From assembly GCA_947259705.1 (NCBI GenBank), contig CAMYNL010000027.1, positions 1-40,151 of the forward strand: a DNA stretch of 40,151 bases, written 5' to 3'. The DNA comes from an uncultured Gammaproteobacteria bacterium (GTDB lineage Bacteria; Pseudomonadota; Gammaproteobacteria; Arenicellales; JAANXG01). The first letter of the stretch is position 1. Each line of letters begins with the position of its first letter. Position numbers and translations under genes: made by a program. Shown piece after piece: positions 6,693 to 15,120 of this stretch. The notes under the pieces were generated by a model. That model searched no databases and had not been told where the DNA came from. It was given only the letters and a program-made list of their open reading frames with translations.

Positions 6693-9502
6693 CAGCGGGC
6701 CTCCTCGTGGGAAGCCTGGGCGCGACGGCTTTGATCGCCGAGCTGGCCCAGCTGGACCAACACCAGCATGACCACGCCCACCACGGTCAGAAACACGCCG
6801 AGGTCGAAGGCCATGGCGCTGGCGATTTCGAATTCCCCCACCACCGGCCAGTGCACGTGAGTGAAGGCGCTGGTCAGGAACGGGTAGCCGAACATCCAGC
6901 TGGCAAGGCCCGTCACCGTCGCGACCAACAGTCCTGCCGCCATGACCCGGCCGTAGTCCGGCGAGAAACGCGCTTGCGTCCATTCGACGCCGCTGGCCAG
7001 GTACTGCATGACCAGTGCCAGGGCGGCCACCAGGGCGGCGATGAAACCGCCGCCCGGCAGGTTGTGGCCGCGTATAAATATGTAAACCGCGACCAGCACC
7101 GTAATGGGAAGGAGCAGCCGGGCGATCAGCTGCATGATCAACGGGTGGCGCTCCGAGGACCAGGGGACGCCGCGGCTGTCCGTCACCGGCGCCGGCAGTC
7201 GCAGGCCCCTGAGCATGGCGAAGATGCCCAGCGCGGCGATGGCGAGCACCGTGATTTCACCAAGCGTATCAAAGCCGCGAAAGTCCACCAGGATCACGTT
7301 GACGACGTTGGTGCCGCCGCCCCCCGGTACGCTGTTGTCCAGGTAATACGTCGACGTGTCGGCCTGGTAGGGCCGGGTCAGTACCGCCCAGGTCAGCGTG
7401 CCCACGGCCGTGCCGCTCAATAGCGCCAGAGTCCCGTCGCGCCAGCGGCGTCCGGCCGACGATTCCTCCGGCGTCCGCTGCGGCATGAAATATAGCGCCA
7501 GCAGCAGCAGTACGATGGTCACCACCTCCACCGACAGCTGGGTCAGTGCGAGGTCGGGCGCCGAGAAACTGACGAACGCCAGGACGATGATCAGGCCGAC
7601 GGCGCTGATCATCACCAGCGCCAGCAACCGCTGCCGGTGCAGTATCACCGTGCCGATGGCGGCCACCGCGAGGACAAAGGCCAGGGTGAGGACGAGCAGG
7701 TTGATGGGCATCAACGGTTGCGGCCCAGTCAATGAATGCATCCCCAACAGAGGCAGGCCGACGGCGACCAGGGCGCTCCCGAACAGCAGCGCCAGGTAGC
7801 GCTGCAGGGAGCCATTTTCCAGCGAGGCCGTGAGGCGGCGGGCCAGAGCGATGTTGATGTCGAGGATCAGCTCGAACATGGCCTTACCATCCATAGGCAG
7901 CCGGTGGCGCTGCTGCAGCTCGAACAGGCGCTGGCGCTGCCAGTAGATCGCGATGCCGGCGGTAAACGCGAGCAGGCTCATGATCATGGGGATGTTGAAG
8001 CCATGCCATACCTTGAGGGTGTGGGCGGGCAGTTCGCCGCCGCCCATTACCGCACCGGCAGCGACATTCAAGAGCGGTCCCACCGTCAGCCCGGGGAACG
8101 CGCCGACCACCAGGCACAGGACGACCAGGATCTCCACCGGCACCCGCATCCAGCGGTGCGGTTCGTGGGGGGTGCGTGGCAGGTCTACCGGCTCGCCGTT
8201 GAAGAACACGTCGTGGATGAAACGTATGGAGTAGGCCACCGACAACGCGCCGGCGATGGTGGCCAGCAACGGCAGCCCCCAGTAGCCCTGTCCAAGCAGT
8301 CCGCGGTGCAGCGTCTCACCGAAGAACATCTCCTTGCTCAGAAAGCCGTTGAACAGCGGGACGCCGGCCATCGACGCGGTGGCAACCATGCCCAGCACCG
8401 CGGTGTAGGGCATGTATTTGAACAGGCCGTTGAGACGGCGCATGTCACGGGTGCCGCACTCGTGATCGATGATGCCGGTAGCCATGAACAGTGATGCCTT
8501 GAACACAGCGTGGTTGAGTATGTGGAAGACGCCGGCCAGCTCACCCAGCGGTGTTCCCAGGCCGAAGAGCAGGGTGATGAGGCCAAGGTGGCTGATGGTG
8601 GAATAGGCCAGCAGGCCCTTGAGATCGTGCTGCAGCAGGGCGTTGTAGGCACCGAACAGCAGGGTAGTCAGGCCGGTGACACTGACGATGTAGAACCACT
8701 CCTGGGTGCCTGCCAGCGCCGGAAACAGTCGCGCCAGGAGAAAGATACCGGCCTTGACCATGGTCGCGGAGTGCAGGTACGCACTGACTGGCGTGGGCGC
8801 CGCCATGGCATGCGGCAGCCAGAAATGAAACGGGAACTGAGCCGACTTGGTGAAGGCGCCGAGCAGCACCAGTATCAGCGCGATGGTGTAAAGCGGGTGG
8901 TTCTTGATGAGGTCGCCGGATGCCAGCACCACGGAGAGTTCGAAACTGCCGGCGATGTGGCCGAGTACCAGCACACCGCCCAGCAGGGCCAGGCCGCCGG
9001 CGCCGGTGACCGTCAGCGCCATGCGCGCGCCCTGCCTGGCATCGCCACGGTGATACCAGTAGCCGATGAGCAGGAAGGAACTCAGGCTGGTCATCTCCCA
9101 GAACATCACCATGAGGATGAGGTTCTCCGCCAGCACGATGCCCAGCATGGCGCCCATGAACAGCAGGAGAAAGGCGTAGAACCGGCCCAGGGAATCCCGC
9201 GGGGAGATGTAATAACGGGCATAAAGAATGACCAGCAGCCCGATGCCGAGGATCAGCAGTCCGAACAGCAGGCCCAGCCCGTCGAGACGGAAGCTCAGGT
9301 TCAGGCCGATGGCGGGGACCCATTCGCGGCTGTAGATGATGGTGTCGCCGTCCAGTACGTCCGGCATCAGACCCAGCAGCAGCACCAGGGCGAACCCGGT
9401 AACAGCTGCCGAACACCAGGCCCCGATGTTGCGGGAATGGTGGATCAGGGCGGGCAGTGCGGCACCGAGCAGGGGTAGCAGGACGATGAAGAGGATGCTC
9501 AT
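6692..9502 (-). CDS. mnhAB: Fused Mrp-type Na+/H+ antiporter subunits A and B
   Basis: This 936-residue protein combines MnhA, related to NADH dehydrogenase NuoL, with the MnhB domain. That fusion is typical of proteobacterial Pha-type (group 2) antiporters. The N-terminal antiporter module (residues 1-500) carries the expected functional residues: Glu136 in MFWEMTSLSS, Lys219 in FTKSAQFPFHFWLP, and Lys250 in HSATMVKAG. The NuoJ-like middle section is LALTQLSVEVVTIVLLLLAL. The C-terminal MnhB part contains HNLPGGGFIAALVAALALVM and a final FDLGVFLTVVGVVMLVL helix. It couples proton uptake to Na+ (or Li+/K+) export and so maintains internal pH and salt balance. It is the first gene of the operon. 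The ATG at 9502 has no strong ribosome site. Confidence 0.94.
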   Translation of the reverse strand: MSILFIVLLPLLGAALPALIHHSRNIGAWCSAAVTGFALVLLLGLMPDVLDGDTIIYSREWVPAIGLNLSFRLDGLGLLFGLLILGIGLLVILYARYYISPRDSLGRFYAFLLLFMGAMLGIVLAENLILMVMFWEMTSLSSFLLIGYWYHRGDARQGARMALTVTGAGGLALLGGVLVLGHIAGSFELSVVLASGDLIKNHPLYTIALILVLLGAFTKSAQFPFHFWLPHAMAAPTPVSAYLHSATMVKAGIFLLARLFPALAGTQEWFYIVSVTGLTTLLFGAYNALLQHDLKGLLAYSTISHLGLITLLFGLGTPLGELAGVFHILNHAVFKASLFMATGIIDHECGTRDMRRLNGLFKYMPYTAVLGMVATASMAGVPLFNGFLSKEMFFGETLHRGLLGQGYWGLPLLATIAGALSVAYSIRFIHDVFFNGEPVDLPRTPHEPHRWMRVPVEILVVLCLVVGAFPGLTVGPLLNVAAGAVMGGGELPAHTLKVWHGFNIPMIMSLLAFTAGIAIYWQRQRLFELQQRHRLPMDGKAMFELILDINIALARRLTASLENGSLQRYLALLFGSALVAVGLPLLGMHSLTGPQPLMPINLLVLTLAFVLAVAAIGTVILHRQRLLALVMISAVGLIIVLAFVSFSAPDLALTQLSVEVVTIVLLLLALYFMPQRTPEESSAGRRWRDGTLALLSGTAVGTLTWAVLTRPYQADTSTYYLDNSVPGGGGTNVVNVILVDFRGFDTLGEITVLAIAALGIFAMLRGLRLPAPVTDSRGVPWSSERHPLIMQLIARLLLPITVLVAVYIFIRGHNLPGGGFIAALVAALALVMQYLASGVEWTQARFSPDYGRVMAAGLLVATVTGLASWMFGYPFLTSAFTHVHWPVVGEFEIASAMAFDLGVFLTVVGVVMLVLVQLGQLGDQSRRAQASHEEAR

Positions 9503-10283
9503 CGGCGACAGATATCTTCGGGCAGTCGGCGTGACCGGTCGCGCTCGTGCACATTACGGGCATCAGGCTGTGACTGGACCGGCTCGCCGGCACCGCGGCG
9601 GAATGATCCTGGCTGTCGGATTCGGACACGTGATCCACTGGCTGCGGGTAAAAGACGGCTTGCCTGGCACGCTGGCGGCAGGTAATCGGCTGAGATGATA
9701 GATCCTCCTGGGCGGTGGAACGGCGCCTGCATCGCTACCTCTTGCCGCGGCAATGCCGGGGCGTCAGTGAATACAGGCGCAAGTTGACGGTTGCCCCGCA
9801 GACTAGCGGGGTGTTCTGCTATCGCCGGGACTTCGATCTGACCCGTTGCTGCTCGCCTGGCCAGGCGACGGCTGCGGATTCTGCAGCATTATCCCGTATT
9901 CGTAGGACTCAGTGAATATGCTGCCAGTGCTGCCGTGGTAATGCGGCGACGTTCAGGTGATAGCATGGCCATGGCCGAGTTCCGTGCCGTTGATGCGCCC
10001 CGGGGGAGTCAATGCGGGTAGACCTCGGGAGGGGTGCGACCAGGGCCAAATGCGGCGCACTCGGTCCATCAGGCACGCTCGCTTACCACGCAAGTGGTTC
10101 TCAGATATCTGAACACGCCACTAAAGCGCAGACCAAGGCTTTGGCGTACAATCAGGGCGCGTGAGCAGCGATCCGGCCAACGTCTCGTCGTGCGCGGTAA
10201 CGAAGTTCTTCTGGTTTCTCGCCGGGCATTTGCCGCGTCGTGCGGGTGGGCCCTGGCTCTATGCGTTGCACTCTGGATTTCGT
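9503..10283. other. Long non-coding divergent region between mnhAB and the deacetylase gene
   Basis: About 780 bases separate the Mrp operon start from the plus-strand deacetylase gene. The short frames here are arginine/cysteine-rich and unlike any family I know. Promoters of both transcription units must lie here. I cannot mark a confident sigma-70 element, RNA gene or hairpin. For this otherwise compact neighbourhood the gap is long. Confidence 0.4.
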
Positions 10284-11300
10284 ATGCTTGTCCTATCTCT
10301 GGTCACCATCACGGCCGCGGGCGGTACCGTATCCTTGAATACTGGCCTCGTTTATCACCCTGATTACCTGCTGCACCAGCCCGGTGCCATGCATCCGGAA
10401 CGTCCCGCGCGCCTGACGGCCATCGTCGAGCACCTGCAGGCGGTATCCTTGTGGAGGTCCCTGGTACACATCGAACCGCAACCGGTCGCTGACGCCTGGC
10501 TGCTCGAGGTGCACAGCGCCGACTATCTGCGAGAACTGGACCGGGCCGTGGAGCAGGCGCCGATCTACCTCGACCCCGATACCGGCATCTCACCCGACAG
10601 CGTGCGGGTGGCCAGGCTGGCCGCCGGCGGTGTATTGGCTGCGGTGGACGCGGTGATGGTCGGTCGCGTGCGTAACGCCTTCGCCGCCGTGCGTCCGCCA
10701 GGTCATCATGCGCTGCCGGACCGGGCGATGGGATTCTGCCTGTTCAACAACGTTGCCGTGGCTGCGCGCTACCTGATTAAGCACCATGGCATTGAACGGG
10801 TGCTGATCGTCGACTGGGACGTGCATCACGGCAACGGCACCCAGGCGATGTTCTACGAAGATCCATCGGTCCTGTATTTCAGCACTCACCAGTCGCCATA
10901 CTATCCAGGTACCGGAAGCGCCGAGGAGTCCGGTACCGGAGCCGGGGCGCATAGCGTCGTCAACGTGCCGCTGCCCTCCGGTACCGGGGACGAAGACATC
11001 GTCGCCGCCTTCGAGAACAGACTGCTGCCCGCCGCCGAGTCGTTCAAGCCGCAGTTCGTGCTGGTATCGGCTGGTTTTGACGGTCACTTCTCTGATCCGC
11101 TGGCACAGTTTCGCCTCACCGAGGAAGCTTACGCGCGGCTCACCCGGATCGTACTGGACATCGCCGAGCGCTACGCCGATGGACGCCTGGTATCGATGCT
11201 GGAGGGGGGCTATGACCTGGATGCGCTGGCAAGCTCGGTGGAAGCGCATCTTCGCGCCCTGTCGGTGAGCAGCGGGCCGGTATCGCCGGCCGCTCGATGA
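10284..11300 (+). CDS. Histone-deacetylase-fold zinc amidohydrolase (acetylpolyamine amidohydrolase/HDAC class II-like)
   Basis: About 338 residues with the complete Zn-dependent deacetylase signature: RPPGHHA (residues 137-143) with the catalytic His pair, DWDVHHGNGTQ (177-187) supplying Asp/His zinc ligands, STHQSPYYPGTG, and GFDGHFSDPL with Asp266. A late SMLEGGYDL carries the glycine-tyrosine loop (catalytic Tyr). It hydrolyses acetyl-amine bonds. Bacterial relatives act on acetylpolyamines, other acetylated small amines, or protein lysines. The next two genes, a diheme cytochrome and SAM decarboxylase, make a polyamine substrate attractive, but that is inference. The start is uncertain. 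The conserved part begins at NTGLVYHPDYLLH, so either ATG 10284 or TTG 10335 may be used. The frame is also open upstream to 10161 without family similarity. Confidence 0.88.
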   Translation: MLVLSLVTITAAGGTVSLNTGLVYHPDYLLHQPGAMHPERPARLTAIVEHLQAVSLWRSLVHIEPQPVADAWLLEVHSADYLRELDRAVEQAPIYLDPDTGISPDSVRVARLAAGGVLAAVDAVMVGRVRNAFAAVRPPGHHALPDRAMGFCLFNNVAVAARYLIKHHGIERVLIVDWDVHHGNGTQAMFYEDPSVLYFSTHQSPYYPGTGSAEESGTGAGAHSVVNVPLPSGTGDEDIVAAFENRLLPAAESFKPQFVLVSAGFDGHFSDPLAQFRLTEEAYARLTRIVLDIAERYADGRLVSMLEGGYDLDALASSVEAHLRALSVSSGPVSPAAR

Positions 11301-11312
11301 ACCGGGACCGGC

Positions 11313-11804
11313 ATGCACCGCGGCCTTCGATGCTTTATTTGCGCTTGCGCCGTGGGATGGACCGGTTCCGCCCCGCTGGCCGTCGATCTGCACCGGTTGT
11401 GGGAAGACCGGTGTGCGAACTGCCACGGGGAAGCCGGCGATTTCGCGCGCCGGTTTCTCAGCGTGCAAGGTGACGCGCTGCAGGGTGCGCATCCGGATCG
11501 GGAACTGCGCCGCTTCCTGCAGAATCACTATCTGAAGAATAACGAGATCGACGGCGTTTACACCATGCTGCTGGCGCAGGCGGGCAGTGACCCCCGGTTC
11601 AAGGAGAGATGCACCCCCTGCCATGCCAAGGCAGCCCAGCTTGCCCGCGAGTCGCTGATCCGCCGCGACGGGGTGTTGTACACACGCGGGTCCCGGCGGC
11701 CACTGGACGATTTCATGCAACAGCACGCCGCCTTGCCGGCCGGCGAGGCCGCTTTCTTCGCGGGATTGCTCGAGCGGGTCGAACGAGAGGTGCATCGGCC
11801 GTAG
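11313..11804 (+). CDS. Exported diheme cytochrome c
   Basis: This 163-residue protein begins with a short hydrophobic signal region ([17 protein letters not shown], cleavage about residue 23). It carries two CxxCH heme-attachment motifs, CANCH at 34-38 and CTPCH at 100-104. The first is followed by [11 protein letters not shown], like the N-terminal helix of class I cytochromes. A likely role is periplasmic electron transfer, but the redox partner is unknown. It begins 13 bases after the deacetylase stop and its end lies about 110 bases before speD, so the three genes may be co-transcribed. The spacing between the two heme motifs (66 residues) is compact for a two-domain diheme protein. A family name cannot be assigned from sequence alone. 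Confidence 0.75.
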   Translation: MHRGLRCFICACAVGWTGSAPLAVDLHRLWEDRCANCHGEAGDFARRFLSVQGDALQGAHPDRELRRFLQNHYLKNNEIDGVYTMLLAQAGSDPRFKERCTPCHAKAAQLARESLIRRDGVLYTRGSRRPLDDFMQQHAALPAGEAAFFAGLLERVEREVHRP

Positions 11805-11914
11805 CTGGTTCCAGGCCGGCGCCTGTTTGTTGTACCTTGCGTATGGTGGCATCGATAATCGCGATATCGGCCGTAGGTGAAGTCGGCCCAACCCGTAGAA
11901 CGAGGGGGCGCCAG

Positions 11915-12787
11915 TTGGCGAGAACACTCAAAAGACGCAAGCTGCACGGGTTCAACAACCTGACGAAGACGCTCAGCTTCAACATCTACGACATCAACTA
12001 CGCGTTGACCCCCAGCCAACGTAGTGCCTACATCGCCTACATCGACGAGGAATACAATGCCGAGCGGTTGACTGGGATTCTCAGCGAGGTAGCGAACATC
12101 ATCGGAGCGACGGTACTGAATATCGCGCGGGAGGACTATGAACCACAGGGCGCCAGCGTCACCATGCTGATCGCGGAGGAGTCGGCGGTGCCCAGGGTGC
12201 CCGACGCGGAAATGCCCGGCCCCCTGCCGGAGGCCATGGTAGCCCATCTGGATAAGAGCCACCTCACCGTACACACCTATCCGGAAAGCCACCCTCGGGA
12301 TGGAATCAGCACCTTTCGTGCCGACATAGATGTATCGACCTGCGGGCTGATCTCACCACTGCGGGCACTGAATTATCTGATTCACAGTTTTCATTCCGAT
12401 ATCGTGACCCTGGACTACCGCGTCCGGGGCTTCACTCGTGATCGGCGTGGCAAGAAGTACTTCATCGACCACAAGATCAATTCGATCCAGAACTTTCTGG
12501 CCCCGGACACCAGGAACCGCTACCAGATGATCGACGTGAACGTCTACCAGGAGAACATCTTCCACACCAAGATGATGATCAAGGACCGCGAGCTGGACGA
12601 GTACCTGTTCGGTATCGATGAGAGCGACCTGACACCGAAAGAGTACGAGGCAATCAGCGCCAGTCTACATCGTGAGATGCTGGAGATCTTCTATGGCCGG
12701 AACATCCCGTCCCGGGCGCCTGACGGAGGCAGGTCAACGAACGATCGCCGTGGCGGCAGATTGCCCGGCAGCGTGGTCGGTCCGTAG
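11915..12787 (+). CDS. speD: S-adenosylmethionine decarboxylase proenzyme
   Basis: This 290-residue protein aligns along its length with E. coli Spe[21 protein letters not shown], then [75 protein letters not shown] and YRVRGFTRD, ending with [10 protein letters not shown]. SpeD decarboxylates SAM to supply the aminopropyl donor for spermidine. It is made as a proenzyme that cleaves itself before the serine of HLDKSH, here Ser115, which becomes the pyruvoyl cofactor. I chose TTG at 11915 because an AGGGGG-like ribosome site precedes it and the product starts next to the family N-terminus ([13 protein letters not shown]). An ATG at 11843 would add 24 unrelated residues. About 25 residues beyond the usual end (after NIPS) are an extension. 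No speE gene is in the window. Confidence 0.95.
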   Translation: MARTLKRRKLHGFNNLTKTLSFNIYDINYALTPSQRSAYIAYIDEEYNAERLTGILSEVANIIGATVLNIAREDYEPQGASVTMLIAEESAVPRVPDAEMPGPLPEAMVAHLDKSHLTVHTYPESHPRDGISTFRADIDVSTCGLISPLRALNYLIHSFHSDIVTLDYRVRGFTRDRRGKKYFIDHKINSIQNFLAPDTRNRYQMIDVNVYQENIFHTKMMIKDRELDEYLFGIDESDLTPKEYEAISASLHREMLEIFYGRNIPSRAPDGGRSTNDRRGGRLPGSVVGP

Positions 12788-12798
12788 CGGAGCCGCCG

Positions 12799-13740
12799 TC
12801 ATCGTGCTCCGAGCAGGCCGCCAGGTTTATTACGACGGTCCTGCGGGTCGTTGAACGAGGTCATGTCCGGGATGTCTTCCAGGTAAGCCCTGTACCAGCT
12901 TCCTTCCAGTTTCTTCCAGGTCTGGACCGCGCCTTTCTGCCCGGCATCTTGATGACTGATTCGGGTTACCACCTTGGCCGTGAGCCCGTCATCAGACAGG
13001 CGAATGTCTTCTATCTGTGTGGCGTAAGAATGGGTACGGCCGCTGAACTTGGCCTGCCATCGGGTGCGGTCGAGGTGCTGCCGTGAGTTAGGCGTCAGGA
13101 ACCTGAACGCGTCATCGGGCCTCGAGTTATTGACGGCGTGCACGTAGTCATGGAAGCTGCGCCGCAGCGCTTCCGACTGGTCCATGGCCAACACGGCTGC
13201 CAGGACGCCGGCCAGAATCAACGCGGCGGCGCCCGCCGCCTGGGCGTAGGTGCTAGCCTTGAGCCACGCCGCTACGCTACGCGCCGCCGTCACACCGTAA
13301 AGCCATGGGCCTTCCGCCATTGACGTTCGTCGGCCCGCCACCGGCTGTTCCGTCAGCAAGCGCTGAATCAACGGCCGGTCCTTTTGGCACACGATGATCG
13401 TCCTTTCATGTCCGTTGATAACGAGTGTTAGTGGATAGCTGGCCTCATCGGCACGGGAATGTGGCGTGGATGCGGAATCCGCCGCGATCCGGCAATCGGA
13501 CCTGCGTACCGCGGTATGGCTGACATGGCTGCTCGACCTCGAGGCCGAAAGCAGCACGACATGCCCGTCGGTGACCAGTAACAGGGTCTTTACGCTCTTC
13601 GGCAGGAACGGCGCAACGATGAAGAAGCCGCCCGACACCGTTTCCGCGGCCAGGCGGGTGGCAGCCAGATACCGGGTACATTGGTGCAACTGGCGATGGC
13701 TCAAGCGATGACCGATAATCGGTCCCGACGCGTCATTCAT
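12799..13740 (-). CDS. Unknown membrane-anchored protein: PH-like N-terminal domain, one transmembrane helix, NTF2-like C-terminal domain
   Basis: I do not recognise a named family. The 313-residue product has three visible parts. The N-terminal third (about 20-130) reads as a beta-rich domain (FFIVAPFLPKSVKTLLLVTD, GHVVLLSAS, YPLTLVINGHERTIIVCQ) ending in a helix (KDRPLIQRLLTEQP), reminiscent of bacterial PH-like folds. A single hydrophobic helix follows (AAGAAALILAGVLAAVLAM, about 175-193). The C-terminal 120 residues (SFHDYVHAVNNSRPDDAFRFL through AVQTWKKLEGSWYRAYL) resemble an NTF2-like/ketosteroid-isomerase-type fold. Its end converges with speD, 11 bases away. ATG 13740 is chosen over a TTG six codons upstream; neither has a clear ribosome site. 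The domain calls are inferred from pattern only. Confidence 0.6.
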   Translation of the reverse strand: MNDASGPIIGHRLSHRQLHQCTRYLAATRLAAETVSGGFFIVAPFLPKSVKTLLLVTDGHVVLLSASRSSSHVSHTAVRRSDCRIAADSASTPHSRADEASYPLTLVINGHERTIIVCQKDRPLIQRLLTEQPVAGRRTSMAEGPWLYGVTAARSVAAWLKASTYAQAAGAAALILAGVLAAVLAMDQSEALRRSFHDYVHAVNNSRPDDAFRFLTPNSRQHLDRTRWQAKFSGRTHSYATQIEDIRLSDDGLTAKVVTRISHQDAGQKGAVQTWKKLEGSWYRAYLEDIPDMTSFNDPQDRRNKPGGLLGAR

Positions 13741-14041
13741 AGCTTCAAGCTTAGACAAAATGTCGCGGAACGAAAGGCCGGGGCGCGTTTCAGGGGGTGC
13801 GACGGATACCGGCGCGAGGGTCGATACCGTTGGGACTGCGGGCTGCCCGCGCCGCTGCGGTCAGCGTGGTGGGATCACCTGTTCCCCAGCTGGAGGCGCC
13901 GGTCCGGGACCGAGCCGGCGTTTGATCTGAGGCATGCGTGCAGTGCTGCGGACCGGCAAACGCAGCCGGTTCGCCCGCGTTTACCGGTCTATACCCGACG
14001 GGCGCAACGCCCGGTCGTCGGTTGCGGCCGGGCTGCCGGCC
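13741..14041. other. Short intergenic region, nothing identified
   Basis: About 300 bases separate two minus-strand genes (PilZ protein and unknown membrane protein). The sequence is GC-rich with no family-like frame. A promoter for the unknown membrane protein must lie here or further upstream. I see no clear promoter, hairpin or RNA gene. Confidence 0.4.
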
Positions 14042-14479
14042 TCAGTCGTGAAAAGACCCGTCGGTGGGCAGTTCGACCCCGGCCTGGGCGAACATATCGC
14101 TGATCTGACGGCGCGCCTCGTCCCGGCTCACGTATCGCATCACCAGTGCATGCAAGCGGTCCACATCCGCTGCTTCCGGATCGGCGAACTGTACCGCCAG
14201 CTGAGGTCCGGACACCCGCACGACCGTGGCCGGCACCGCGGGCGGGGGGGGTGTATCATCGTCGTCGAAGAACTGGATTTCTATCGGGTCATCGCTGCTC
14301 AGTTCGATGCTGCGTGATTTGGCATATTGGCCCTGGAGCAGCGGATTCTCCAACAGCATACCCCCGTGGCTGAAGTTGATCACCTTGTAGCTCCTCGCCG
14401 TGACCCTCGCCGGTTTCACCAGCACGTTGAGCTGTTTCTCCAGAGAGAATCGCGGATAGAGTCTTCGTTCAGCTGACAT
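14042..14479 (-). CDS. PilZ-domain protein (probable cyclic di-GMP receptor)
   Basis: The 145-residue protein carries both halves of the PilZ c-di-GMP-binding signature. The N-terminal RxxxR is in ERRLYPRF (Arg6 and Arg10), and the second motif is NxSxxG (Asn35-Ser37-Gly40 in INFSHGGMLL). A beta-barrel-like region follows (IEIQFFDDDD, VPATVVRVSGPQLAVQF). The C-terminal helix (DVDRLHALVMRYVSRDEARR) is typical of stand-alone PilZ proteins. It presumably binds c-di-GMP and changes the activity of an unknown partner. A proline run (TPPPPAVP) splits the barrel, forming an unusual acidic/proline loop DDDDTPPPP. It is encoded downstream of a membrane-anchored helical-repeat protein on the same strand. 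Confidence 0.85.
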   Translation of the reverse strand: MSAERRLYPRFSLEKQLNVLVKPARVTARSYKVINFSHGGMLLENPLLQGQYAKSRSIELSSDDPIEIQFFDDDDTPPPPAVPATVVRVSGPQLAVQFADPEAADVDRLHALVMRYVSRDEARRQISDMFAQAGVELPTDGSFHD

Positions 14480-14853
14480 GATGTAATCGGTTTCTGCAAC
14501 AATACCTGGTCGGCGGTTGACTGGTCAGCTGAATTCTCATTCCTCCAAAGGACCGAATGCGCATGCTGACAAGCCATCCAATACAGGCAGTATAGACGGC
14601 GGCGGCGTTGATCACGGGGATCCGGTCCGGAAATCCGACGATTCGCAGCATGGCGCGACAGATTCTGCCGACTTGCGGGATCGGCGGTCATGGGCGGGTG
14701 CCGAAGCGGGATGCGGGAGGGGTGGTGACGCGGGGCGAAGCGACGAGCGGCGCGGGGCGCGCGCCATGGCACGGCCGTTCGATGCGGCCTACACGGTTTG
14801 TGGCACTCGCCGTCAGCCCGGCGACAACGCTGGTCACGCGCGGGTGGGGGTTT
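14480..14853. other. Intergenic region upstream of the PilZ gene
   Basis: About 370 bases without a convincing gene. Frames on both strands are arginine-rich and non-family-like. The PilZ gene promoter is probably here. I see no hairpin followed by a T run and no RNA gene. Confidence 0.4.
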
Positions 14854-15120
14854 TTATGGGGACCGCCGCGGACAGGCGCCGTAGCGGTTTGCCCTGACGG
14901 GCACCAGCGCAACCCGGTTTCCGTCGCCGTGCCACTCGGCGGGATCCCGCGGGCGAAGCAGGCGGCTCAGCTGCACATAAAGAGCACGCCATGTCCCCGC
15001 CATGATGCGAAGCCGCTGAACGGGTGCGAGGACCGAATCCAGAAGCGGTCGTGGTGACGATTCGATGATCCCGTAATCCGGGCACGGGCCTTGGTCGGCT
15101 CCGGTGTTTGAGTCAGGCAT
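14854..15120 (-). CDS. Possible small protein, 88 residues, unknown
   Basis: This frame overlaps the end of the upstream helical-repeat gene by eight bases (ATGCCTGA arrangement) and encodes a product starting MPDSNTGADQGPCPDYG. It contains a helical, amphipathic middle (PLLDSVLAPVQRLRIMAGTW, then RALYVQLSRLLRPRDPAEW) and a basic tail. Composition and the strongly coupled start are consistent with a real gene, but I recognise no family and there is no independent ribosome site. It could equally be a chance frame. Confidence 0.4.
   Translation of the reverse strand: MPDSNTGADQGPCPDYGIIESSPRPLLDSVLAPVQRLRIMAGTWRALYVQLSRLLRPRDPAEWHGDGNRVALVPVRANRYGACPRRSP

Noticed and set aside
8541-9638. A second long open frame on the minus strand overlapping mnhAB
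   Set aside because: It is Arg/His/Pro-rich and lies in another frame of the well-supported mnhAB gene.
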